Origin: an uncultured Ruminococcus sp.
GTDB taxonomy: Bacteria; Bacillota_A; Clostridia; Oscillospirales; Acutalibacteraceae
DNA length: 5,009 nucleotides
NCBI GenBank assembly: GCA_902773395.1
Contig: CACYEJ010000444.1
Location: 1-5,009 of the forward strand
Direction of reading: 5' to 3'
The translations under genes and the position numbers were made by a program. The notes beneath the pieces are model-generated. The model was not told the origin of the DNA. It did no database searches and saw only the letters and a list, made by a program, of their open reading frames with translations. Positions 1 through 4,878 of the stretch are shown here, one piece after another (within the stretch, counting starts at the first letter, position 1; every line of letters starts with the position of its first letter).

Positions 1-325
1 CAAGCTTGCTTAAAGTCATTACCTCGGACTTTATCTCTGCGTTGAGAACTTCGGAAATTTTTCCAATAACTATATCCTGAGTATTTTCATTCAGCAGCTT
101 TGACTTAATATCGTCCTTTGTAATGAGCGTATTTCCGACTACATCGCCAATCGCCTTAGCAAGTCTAGGCTTTCCCTTCGGGATTGCACCGGGTGTAAAG
201 GGCAGCGTACGACCGAGAACCTTCACTTCGTTTTTAGGTCTGAACAGCATTTTCACCGCAACATAATTCGTACCGTAACCGATAATTGTTCCCATTATCG
301 GAGTAATAATATACTTTAAAACCAT
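1..325 (-). CDS. DUF445 family membrane protein, N-terminal part (runs off the window)
   Basis: The first 108 residues of a protein whose remainder lies beyond position 1. Seen: a hydrophobic N-terminal segment (about residues 4-25) runs into GYGTNYVAVKMLFRP (16-30), followed by LPFTPGAIPKGKPRLAKAIG (41-60). This combination of a G-x-x-TN-x-x-AxKMLFRP block and an FTPG-x-IPK block is the N-terminal signature of the DUF445 (YheB-like) family of envelope-associated membrane proteins. The molecular function of that family is not established. The ATG at 325 is chosen because the family signature begins almost at once. Upstream is a modest GGTGAG (329-334), only 3 nt from the start. The gene begins 18 bp after the stop of the SH3 lipoprotein gene with no promoter or terminator between them, so it is probably the second gene of that operon and may be translationally assisted by it. 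Truncated only by the window edge. Confidence 0.9.
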   Translation of the reverse strand, partial: MVLKYIITPIMGTIIGYGTNYVAVKMLFRPKNEVKVLGRTLPFTPGAIPKGKPRLAKAIGDVVGNTLITKDDIKSKLLNENTQDIVIGKISEVLNAEIKSEVMTLSKL

Positions 326-343
326 ACTCTCACCATTCCAAAC

Positions 344-1438
344 TTAATAATCATAATATTCTGCATATACAAGGTAGCCGGAATCACCTTTGACAAATCC
401 GTACTTTCCGCATGAAGGTGCATATATATACCAGAATTCACCGCTTGAATCTATAACATCTACATACTCACCATAATAAAGCTGACCTATCTCCTTGCTT
501 GTCTCAGCACTTGCCTCTGACCTGAGTGCAAGATAACCAATATCCACATCTACTGTATAAAGCGTATATCCTGATGTTGGTGCTTCGCCCTCACCTGTAT
601 ATACACTGGGCTCATTGGTACTTGACGTCTTACTTTCAGCCACACTTTCAGCGTAACTCTCAACACGGCTTTCCGTCTTGCTTTCAAACTTACTTTCAAC
701 CTTGCTCTCGGTATGCTTGGACACATTATTATTTTCAGACTTTGAAGAAGAAGCTTTTTTCTGTATCTTCTCTTCCGAAAGAAGATATGACGACGCATAT
801 CCTATTGTGCCGGATTTAGTGCAAACTCTCCACACACCGCTCGAAAGCTTTGCGATAACAGTTACCATTTCATTCTTAGAAAGATTTCTGATAATATATG
901 TACCAATCTCATCGCCGTAAAGCGGAGTAACTTCTGTTGCTGCATAGTAAATTTCTCCGAATGTCACCTCATCATATAGTTCAACAAGATTCACATTCTT
1001 AACATAACCAAAATTCCCCAATGTTTCGCTGTAAACAAACGACACGCTTTCATCGGAATCATTTCCGGCAACGCTCTTTATAAAAGAAACACTCTCTCCA
1101 TAATTCAGAGCACCCACAAGAGAACCTCTGCCATTTGCATCAGAGTACACCTCAATCGAAGCTGCACCAGTGATAAACAATGTCTTGTAAGCTGATGTAT
1201 CAAATGTCGGCTGATTAAGCTGTTCTGCTTCAAGCTGCGAATCTGTATCGGGAACATCAACATCGGAATCTGTTTGCTCAGCTTCTTTAGAAGATGTACT
1301 CTCATAAAAAGCTGTTGAACTGCTTTCGTTCGAAGAATCGAAATTTGACGCAATCTTATTTACGTCAATCGTACAGCTGCTAAGAATACTGATCGTTACT
1401 AATACTGATAATAATAACACACACGTTTTCTTCACCAT
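344..1438 (-). CDS. SH3-domain lipoprotein with three SH3-like modules and a Ser/Glu repeat linker
   Basis: A 364-aa secreted lipoprotein, probably anchored to the outer face of the membrane with its SH3 modules in the cell wall. Seen: a type II signal peptide with basic VKK, a hydrophobic core (7-19) and lipobox LSSC with the lipid-modified Cys at 22. A Ser/Thr/Asp/Glu-rich stretch follows (about 33-75). SH3-like module 1 is at about 84-154 and module 2 at about 158-222, the latter with a GVWRVCTKSGTIGYASSYL ending. A Ser/Glu/Lys linker (228-285) contains seven ESxx tetrapeptides at 244-271. Module 3 (about 291-364) is the clearest bacterial SH3, with LALRSEAS, YYGEYVDVI and a FWYIYA...GKYGFVK finish. 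Known: such modules usually bind peptidoglycan or other wall ligands. No catalytic domain is visible, so a structural or targeting role is inferred. The start is supported by GAAGGAGT 6 nt upstream. Lowest confidence is in modules 1 and 2. Confidence 0.88.
   Translation of the reverse strand: MVKKTCVLLLSVLVTISILSSCTIDVNKIASNFDSSNESSSTAFYESTSSKEAEQTDSDVDVPDTDSQLEAEQLNQPTFDTSAYKTLFITGAASIEVYSDANGRGSLVGALNYGESVSFIKSVAGNDSDESVSFVYSETLGNFGYVKNVNLVELYDEVTFGEIYYAATEVTPLYGDEIGTYIIRNLSKNEMVTVIAKLSSGVWRVCTKSGTIGYASSYLLSEEKIQKKASSSKSENNNVSKHTESKVESKFESKTESRVESYAESVAESKTSSTNEPSVYTGEGEAPTSGYTLYTVDVDIGYLALRSEASAETSKEIGQLYYGEYVDVIDSSGEFWYIYAPSCGKYGFVKGDSGYLVYAEYYDY
626..709 (-). repeat. 12-bp-period imperfect tandem repeat encoding ESxx tetrapeptides
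   Basis: Seven consecutive tetrapeptides ESKV-ESKF-ESKT-ESRV-ESYA-ESVA-ESKT (residues 244-271 of the SH3 lipoprotein) are encoded by an 84-bp imperfect 12-bp repeat. The array lies in the hydrophilic linker between SH3 modules 2 and 3. Such arrays can change copy number by slippage in whole 12-bp steps, which would lengthen or shorten the linker without shifting frame. That variability is inference. Confidence 0.8.
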
Positions 1439-1444
1439 TTCACT

Positions 1445-1452
1445 ACTCCTTC
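1445..1452 (-). promoter_or_regulatory. Ribosome binding site of the SH3 lipoprotein gene
   Basis: On the minus strand this reads GAAGGAGT, a near-perfect anti-16S match, 6 nt before the ATG at 1438. It fixes the start at the residue that opens a proper lipoprotein signal peptide. Confidence 0.85.
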
Positions 1453-1468
1453 AAAAACTCTTTTCAAA

Positions 1469-1498
1469 ATGATACAACAAATAATTACTAATTGTCAA
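1469..1498 (-). promoter_or_regulatory. Probable sigma-A-type promoter of the SH3 lipoprotein-DUF445 operon
   Basis: On the minus strand there is a perfect -35 TTGACA (1493-1498), an 18-bp spacer and a -10 TATCAT (1469-1474). Transcription would start near 1462, leaving a 5' leader of roughly 24 nt that holds the GAAGGAGT site. The base just upstream of the -35 carries an imperfect palindrome (1502-1519) and repeated TTACAA hexamers, described under findings as possible operator half-sites. Confidence 0.78.
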
Positions 1499-1669
1499 TA
1501 TACAAGTTGTAAACTTTGTAAGAATTTAAAGATAATTTTGTAACAAATTGACGAATTACATTTAATAGTGTGCAGTATTAAAGCTAGTTATGTTTATTTT
1601 TTACATTTTATTTATCTATTAATGCTTATATGACAAAAACTCAGATTTCATACAAAACTTTTTCTGCTC

Positions 1670-1695
1670 AAAAAAAAGCCGATAAACGGCTTTTT
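1670..1695 (-). terminator. Rho-independent terminator of the metallophosphoesterase gene
   Basis: A 9-bp stem (AAAAAGCCG at 1673-1681 with CGGCTTTTT at 1687-1695) closes a 5-nt loop. On the minus strand it ends in a run of eight U. It begins 18 bp after the phosphoesterase stop codon and precedes the lipoprotein promoter, separating the two transcription units. Confidence 0.88.
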
Positions 1696-1712
1696 AATGT
1701 TATGAATAATAA

Positions 1713-2501
1713 TTATACACTTTCTTTTTTTAATCTTTTTTCAGTGATTAACGGTTCAATTGGTATTTCAAAAATCTTACCGTAAAGCAAAAAGTATTTA
1801 TCACCCAACATATAATTCTCGTGATAATGCCCAAAGAACCAATAATCAAAATCGCATTTCTCACTCACCTCATCGAAAAATCTGGTTAATCTGTTATCCT
1901 CAGTATAACCTAAACAGCGTTCAATCAGGCTCAAAGGGGCACAATGCGACACGATAAAATCCACTTTCCAATCGGCATCTTCAAGTGTTTTTCTAGCCTT
2001 TTCAATTTCCTCCTCAGTTGGAAGCTCTGCCTCCCACCAGCTTACGCCCTTAATACGGTAGTAAACTCTGCCTGTTCTATCCAGCATTCTTCTTTTCTTT
2101 TTAAAGTTAGGGGCTTTGGGGTCAAGAATACCGTCTTCAATATCATGTGAACTTGCACCGCCCATTGTAAATATTTTCTTGCCCTCTATGTCAAAAATAT
2201 TTCCACGCATCAAATGAATTACAGACGGACGTATAAAGTGTACCTCACCGCCGTGCCACTGTTCAACGGGATAGGCATTCAGCAGATCATAATTTTCGTG
2301 ATTACCGTCAACAAATAGCGTTGTGAAATTCTTGCTTTCGAGCCAATCAAAATTATATCGCTCTCGTTCTGAATCGTCCCATATTCCAAAATCTCCGCAG
2401 ATGATAACGTAATCGTCTTTAGTAAGCTCTTCTTGTTCAGGAAAATTAACCAGCATAAATTTTTCAAAAGAACCGTGAGTATCTCCTGTGATGTAAATCA
2501 T
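1713..2501 (-). CDS. Calcineurin-like metallophosphoesterase
   Basis: A 262-aa cytoplasmic metal-dependent phosphoesterase; the substrate cannot be told from sequence. The family motifs are present in order: DTHG (D7, H9), CGDFG (D37), GNHEN (N67, H68), SHCAP (H186) and GHYH (H225, H227). These are the residues that normally bind the two active-site metals and the phosphate. A GGASSHD block (114-120) is an additional conserved-looking loop. There is no signal peptide or membrane segment. The same frame stays open to an ATG at 2603, but I choose 2501 because AAGGGGGG lies 7 nt upstream, the fold begins at once with MIYITGDTHG, and the extra 34 residues are lysine-rich and unlike the family. 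The gene is monocistronic, with a probable promoter at 2737-2766 and a terminator at 1670-1695. No motif appears to be missing, so it should be active. Confidence 0.92.
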   Translation of the reverse strand: MIYITGDTHGSFEKFMLVNFPEQEELTKDDYVIICGDFGIWDDSERERYNFDWLESKNFTTLFVDGNHENYDLLNAYPVEQWHGGEVHFIRPSVIHLMRGNIFDIEGKKIFTMGGASSHDIEDGILDPKAPNFKKKRRMLDRTGRVYYRIKGVSWWEAELPTEEEIEKARKTLEDADWKVDFIVSHCAPLSLIERCLGYTEDNRLTRFFDEVSEKCDFDYWFFGHYHENYMLGDKYFLLYGKIFEIPIEPLITEKRLKKESV

Positions 2502-2508
2502 ATTTTTG

Positions 2509-2516
2509 CCCCCCTT
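2509..2516 (-). promoter_or_regulatory. G-rich ribosome binding site that decides the phosphoesterase start
   Basis: On the minus strand this reads AAGGGGGG, 7 nt before the ATG at 2501. The upstream in-frame ATG at 2603 has no comparable site, only GTGAG nearly touching the start. This supports the shorter 262-aa protein. Confidence 0.75.
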
Positions 2517-2603
2517 TTTCTTGGCACTTTGTATTCTAGCAAACAACTTATGAAATAGATTCTTTATACTAAAAATTTTGATGTTTTCCGTCCGCCTTTC
2601 CAT

Positions 2604-2824
2604 GCACTCACTGTAACAGCTTAATCATATAGGTTCATCAGCATGAGTAACAGCTTTTGAATATTCTCGTAAAAAAATCACTTCTAGCACAAAATATCAA
2701 TAAAATTTCAAAAAAATTCAAATTAGTCTTATTAATATTATACAACAAACTATTGCCATAATTCAATACAAATTTTATTTTTCTAAAAATTTTATAACTG
2801 TATAGCTGCATCACATCAACAGAT
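2604..2824. other. Gene-free AT-rich spacer upstream of the phosphoesterase
   Basis: I see no coding region here on either strand. It contains the probable phosphoesterase promoter (2737-2766) and a 10-bp direct repeat (GTAACAGCTT at 2613-2622 and 2647-2656). Together with 2502-2603 it would form a leader of about 230 nt. Most of the rest is A/T runs without clear structure. The high-coordinate boundary is the terminator of the solute-binding-protein remnant. Confidence 0.6.
2737..2766 (-). promoter_or_regulatory. Probable promoter of the metallophosphoesterase gene
   Basis: On the minus strand there is a -35 TTGAAT (2761-2766), an 18-bp spacer and a perfect -10 TATAAT (2737-2742). Transcription would begin near 2730, giving a leader of about 230 nt before the chosen ATG. 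The promoter-proximal part (TTTGTTG followed by the -10) matches the lipoprotein promoter closely. The long leader is the main reason for caution. Confidence 0.6.
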
Positions 2825-2872
2825 AAAAAAATTCAGAGATTTACTCATACTGTTCAAGAATAAATCTCTGAA
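2825..2872 (-). terminator. Strong rho-independent terminator after the solute-binding-protein remnant
   Basis: A perfect 12-bp inverted repeat (TTCAGAGATTTA at 2832-2843 with TAAATCTCTGAA at 2861-2872) flanks a 17-nt loop. On the minus strand seven U follow. It lies 34 bp beyond the stop of the pseudogene, so it is that gene's original terminator. The plus side also has an interrupted T run, so it may work both ways, but no plus-strand gene is visible to use it. Confidence 0.85.
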
Positions 2873-2906
2873 AAAAATATTTTTCTATGCTACAAGGCTA
2901 AAAACT

Positions 2907-3399
2907 CTATTCATCTCTGATGTTAGATATTGTTTTTTCAATAAGCTCCCTGCAATCCGCTTTGGTAAGTGGATTTTCAGAATCGACAATTTTGCTGCCA
3001 AATGTGCCTAAAGGTGCCCAGAACGTGCTTGATATCGACACCTGAGTAACAGAATAATTTGCCTGATCAAGAATAGCCGTAACAGCAGGATCATTTTTAA
3101 TAAAATCGCTCTGTGCCACTTTTACGTTTGACGGACCCCAGTTTATTGCTTTTGCTCTTTCCATCTGACATTTTTCGCTTGTCAGATATTTTGCAAAAGC
3201 TATAGATGTAGAAAGGTATTTCGAGTAAGAATTTACACCGATAAACTTGTACCCGAACATGTTGATTATCTGAGTATCTTCGCCTGCCACATTGATTGTC
3301 GGAAGCTTTACAAATCCTGCGTTTTCACCGAGTGCATACGCCTGCGATAATTGCTGTTTTAAATTTACTTATGTTGTCAGAATCGTTTGAAATCATCAT
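2907..3399 (-). pseudogene. 3' remnant of a MalE-type extracellular solute-binding protein gene
   Basis: Seen: a minus-strand frame open from 3368 to the stop at 2907 encodes about the last 150 residues of a family 1 ABC-transporter solute-binding protein, which is normally about 400 aa and lipid-anchored outside the cell to capture sugars. Recognisable blocks are ALGENAGFVKLPTINV, GYKFIGVNSYSKY, AKYLTSEKCQMERA, WGPSN, NDPAVTAILDQANYSV and FWAPLGTFGSKIV, which match the C-terminal lobe. The N-terminal lobe and signal peptide are absent, and TAA at 3369-3371 closes the frame. A second frame, from an ATG at 3399 to a stop at 3325, encodes 24 aa including SNDSDNISKFKTAIIAG. This resembles the stretch that normally precedes ALG-N in these proteins, so I infer a frameshift or small deletion near 3335-3360 in addition to 5' truncation. 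No ABC permease or ATPase gene is nearby. The GTG at 3290 has no ribosome binding site. Confidence 0.8.
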
Positions 3400-3751
3400 A
3401 CAAATAACTTCCAATCTAATTTATACTTACAAGCATTAAAATTTAGCACTTTTCTTTCATAGACCGGCAATTCTCAAGCTCTTGCCTGTTTTGGGTTTTT
3501 ACAGAACTGCCAACGGCAGACGAAAATCGCACACCGACTTTTGGGGTTGGGTGACTTCATCTCCTGCGTCAAAATTTGTCCCTAAGGAGAGGTCAACGAA
3601 AGATTTTACTTTTTGGGGGGACTGCCTTGATTTTTTCTTCTGTTGCAGAAATTTTATTTAGTTTCGCTGAGGGTAGTTTATTTTTCTACGCTGCTTTGTT
3701 CCGTCACCCTCAAACTTTAATATGCTAGATCTTTTAGATTTTGAGTATAAA
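3400..3751. other. Spacer between the 306-aa membrane protein and the pseudogene, carrying repeat copy A
   Basis: I see no convincing gene in these 352 bases. Contents: repeat copy A (3507-3590), a perfect 7-bp inverted repeat (3668-3674 with 3706-3712), and a small GGCAA/TTGCC hairpin candidate in 3466-3486. A GGAAG lies on the minus strand 8 nt before the ATG at 3399 of the pseudogene. No rho-independent terminator with a clean U run follows the 306-aa gene. Confidence 0.55.
3507..3590 (-). repeat. Structured intergenic repeat, copy A
   Basis: Bases 3507-3586 align without gaps to 4737-4816 (copy B), both in the same orientation. Outside the terminal hairpin, 57 of 67 positions are identical by my count. 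Read as minus-strand RNA, copy A can form three local hairpins. The first is UCUCCU/AGGAGA (3585-3590 with 3560-3565). The second is AAAAGUCG-GUGUG-CGAUUUU (3523-3542) with one G-U pair. The third is CUGCC-GUU-GGCAG (3507-3519). It lies about 160 bp beyond the stop of the 306-aa gene and just before the solute-binding-protein remnant. No transposase or terminal target duplication is visible. It could be a 3'-UTR or small-RNA element, or a dead mobile sequence. Confidence 0.75.
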
Positions 3752-4672
3752 TTAAGAACCAAAAAATCCGTCATATTTATTATCAGATCCGCCGCTCTCA
3801 CCGAAAAATCCATCGTCCTGACTAAAGTTATTTTGATTTGCTTGATAACCGTAATTCTGATTTTGCATTGCTGCCTGCTGTTCAAGCTGCTGTGCCACCT
3901 CTGTAGGCGACTGTCCAGCTCCCTGCTGCTGTGTATTAGACATAGCAAACGAACGATCTGCATCTCCGAACAAAGCGTCTGCTCCATTAGCATTGGCGTC
4001 ATTCTCCTTACGTTCCTTTGATGCCTGCATTAAAGCTCGTCTAATTTCCATATCCTCTACATCTCTATTTCTCTTGACAGACTGAACAGACAATACAGTT
4101 GCTATAGCAAATCCTGCAAAAAATACGAGTGACAGCAAAAACTGAGTTGTATAGCTTGACACCTGTCTAGTACAATCTATGCTGCAATTTATGAATGTAA
4201 CATCTTTCAGTTTCTGTGCATTGGCGATTTCCTCAACAATTTTCTCTTCCTTACTATCAGATTTCTCGATAACTCCTGAAAGGCTGAAATAATTCATTTC
4301 ACTTCCATCTCTGAACAGATTATTAAGCTTTTCATAGGAATCACTTCCGCTGACTGTCTTTAAAAGTACGACTTCCTCAGCCTGTCCCTTCTTCAAAGAC
4401 TTACCGCTTATTGAAACAAGATAATAATACGAACCCTTTTTCATAGAAGAATCGCTGCTGTTGTCACTGGTGCAGCCGATAACATGACATAAAACACCCT
4501 CTATAGGACGATTTTCGATATATTCAACTGAACCTGCACTTCCGAATTCAACAATTCCTCCGCCAAAAAATCTATTAAGTGTCACTGAAAATACCGGAGC
4601 AGATATAATAATAGCTAAAATTAAGCATACTGCTGCGGCAATTACTTTTGGTAAAAATTGTACTTTTCTCAT
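3752..4672 (-). CDS. Two-pass membrane protein with Gln/Asn-rich cytoplasmic tail (unrecognised family)
   Basis: I do not recognise this 306-aa protein. Seen: a short basic start (MRKVQFLPK), membrane helix 1 at about 10-31, a region of about 145 residues, membrane helix 2 at about 178-198, then a KRNRD basic stop. A charged helix-like segment (205-225) and a Gln/Asn/Gly-rich tail (about 245-306) follow. By the positive-inside rule the middle region is outside the cell and both ends are inside. The outer region has four cysteines in two pairs (62/67 and 163/167), which could form disulfides, and a YYYLVSISGK strand. The tail carries DALFG (232-236) and two DGFFG motifs (287-291, 301-305), which look like short docking motifs. 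Start choice: ATG 4672 follows AAGGAGG with an 11-nt spacer. A longer frame opens with GTG at 4705 but has no ribosome binding site. No enzymatic motif is seen. Confidence 0.85.
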   Translation of the reverse strand: MRKVQFLPKVIAAAVCLILAIIISAPVFSVTLNRFFGGGIVEFGSAGSVEYIENRPIEGVLCHVIGCTSDNSSDSSMKKGSYYYLVSISGKSLKKGQAEEVVLLKTVSGSDSYEKLNNLFRDGSEMNYFSLSGVIEKSDSKEEKIVEEIANAQKLKDVTFINCSIDCTRQVSSYTTQFLLSLVFFAGFAIATVLSVQSVKRNRDVEDMEIRRALMQASKERKENDANANGADALFGDADRSFAMSNTQQQGAGQSPTEVAQQLEQQAAMQNQNYGYQANQNNFSQDDGFFGESGGSDNKYDGFFGS

Positions 4673-4683
4673 AAAACAAAAAG

Positions 4684-4690
4684 CCTCCTT
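4684..4690 (-). promoter_or_regulatory. Ribosome binding site of the 306-aa membrane protein
   Basis: On the minus strand this reads AAGGAGG, a full anti-16S match, with a long 11-nt spacer to the ATG at 4672. It lies inside the alternative reading that would start at GTG 4705, which argues for the shorter protein. An AACCGG just upstream (4697-4702) could pair with the arm of the repeat-B hairpin. Confidence 0.75.
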
Positions 4691-4731
4691 AAATTTCCGG
4701 TTCACAATTACTCTTTTTTAAATCATAAGTT

Positions 4732-4749
4732 AAAAACCGGTAACACCGG
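4732..4749 (-). terminator. Possible terminator formed by the last hairpin of repeat copy B
   Basis: On the minus strand, CCGGU-GUU-ACCGG is followed directly by five U. The stem is GC-rich but only 5 bp long, so termination may be partial. It would end the transcript of the truncated gene at 4879-5009 before the 306-aa gene. The same hairpin in copy A is not followed by a U run. Confidence 0.42.
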
Positions 4750-4816
4750 ACGAGAATCGCACACCGACTTTTTGAGTTAGGCAACTTTCTCGCCTGCGTC
4801 ATAATTTGTCCCTAAG
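4737..4816 (-). repeat. Structured intergenic repeat, copy B
   Basis: Ungapped homologue of copy A, offset by exactly 1230 bp. The best-conserved blocks are ACGAGAATCGCACACCGAC (4750-4768) and CCTGCGTCATAATTTGTCCC (4793-4812). Relative to copy A, three of the five base pairs of the 4737-4749 hairpin are changed on both sides, so the stem is kept. The GUGUG-loop hairpin is retained with one mismatch. A five-pair CGCUU/AGGCG stem on the minus strand takes the place of UCUCCU/AGGAGA, shifted by one position. The copy sits in the 206-bp spacer between the truncated Gly/Asn-rich gene and the 306-aa gene. Confidence 0.75.
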
Positions 4817-4878
4817 CGTCCTCACCCAACACTCAGGAAAAGTGCATTCCCCTAAATAAGAGTTAAAAAATAATTGTG

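Noticed and set aside
526..819. Plus-strand 97-codon open frame opposite the SH3 lipoprotein.
   Set aside because: It is a shadow of the repeat-rich coding strand: His/Tyr/Trp/Phe-rich composition, no ribosome binding site and no family resemblance.
1548..1580. Plus-strand TTGACG at 1548-1553 as a promoter.
   Set aside because: There is no -10 box at 16-19 bp and no plus-strand gene downstream.
2502..2603. N-terminal extension of the phosphoesterase to the ATG at 2603 (34 extra residues).
   Set aside because: There is no good ribosome binding site at 2603, while AAGGGGGG lies 7 nt before the ATG at 2501. The extension is basic and does not resemble the family, whose fold starts at MIYITGDTHG.
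2907..3290. The 127-codon frame from GTG 3290 as an intact small gene.
   Set aside because: The frame is open further upstream with clear solute-binding-protein sequence, and the GTG has no ribosome binding site. It is the inner part of a truncated gene.
3474..3560. Minus-strand 28-aa peptide (MKSPNPKSRC..., three Cys) spanning repeat copy A, a possible small peptide gene.
   Set aside because: Copy B lacks the start codon, and the differences between copies preserve base pairing rather than codons. An RNA element explains them better.
3722..4021. Plus-strand hydrophobic open frame of 99 codons opposite the 306-aa gene.
   Set aside because: The hydrophobic look comes from reading the Gln/Asn/Lys-rich tail on the opposite strand. 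It has no ribosome binding site and no promoter.
4673..4705. Start of the 306-aa membrane protein at GTG 4705.
   Set aside because: It is a GTG without a Shine-Dalgarno sequence, and the strong AAGGAGG at 4684-4690 lies inside that extension and serves the ATG at 4672.
3507..4816. The repeats as an insertion sequence, MITE, integron attC site or CRISPR array.
   Set aside because: There is no transposase or integrase and no clear terminal inverted repeats or target duplications. There are only two copies 1230 bp apart, with no spacer-repeat regularity. A degraded mobile element cannot be fully excluded.
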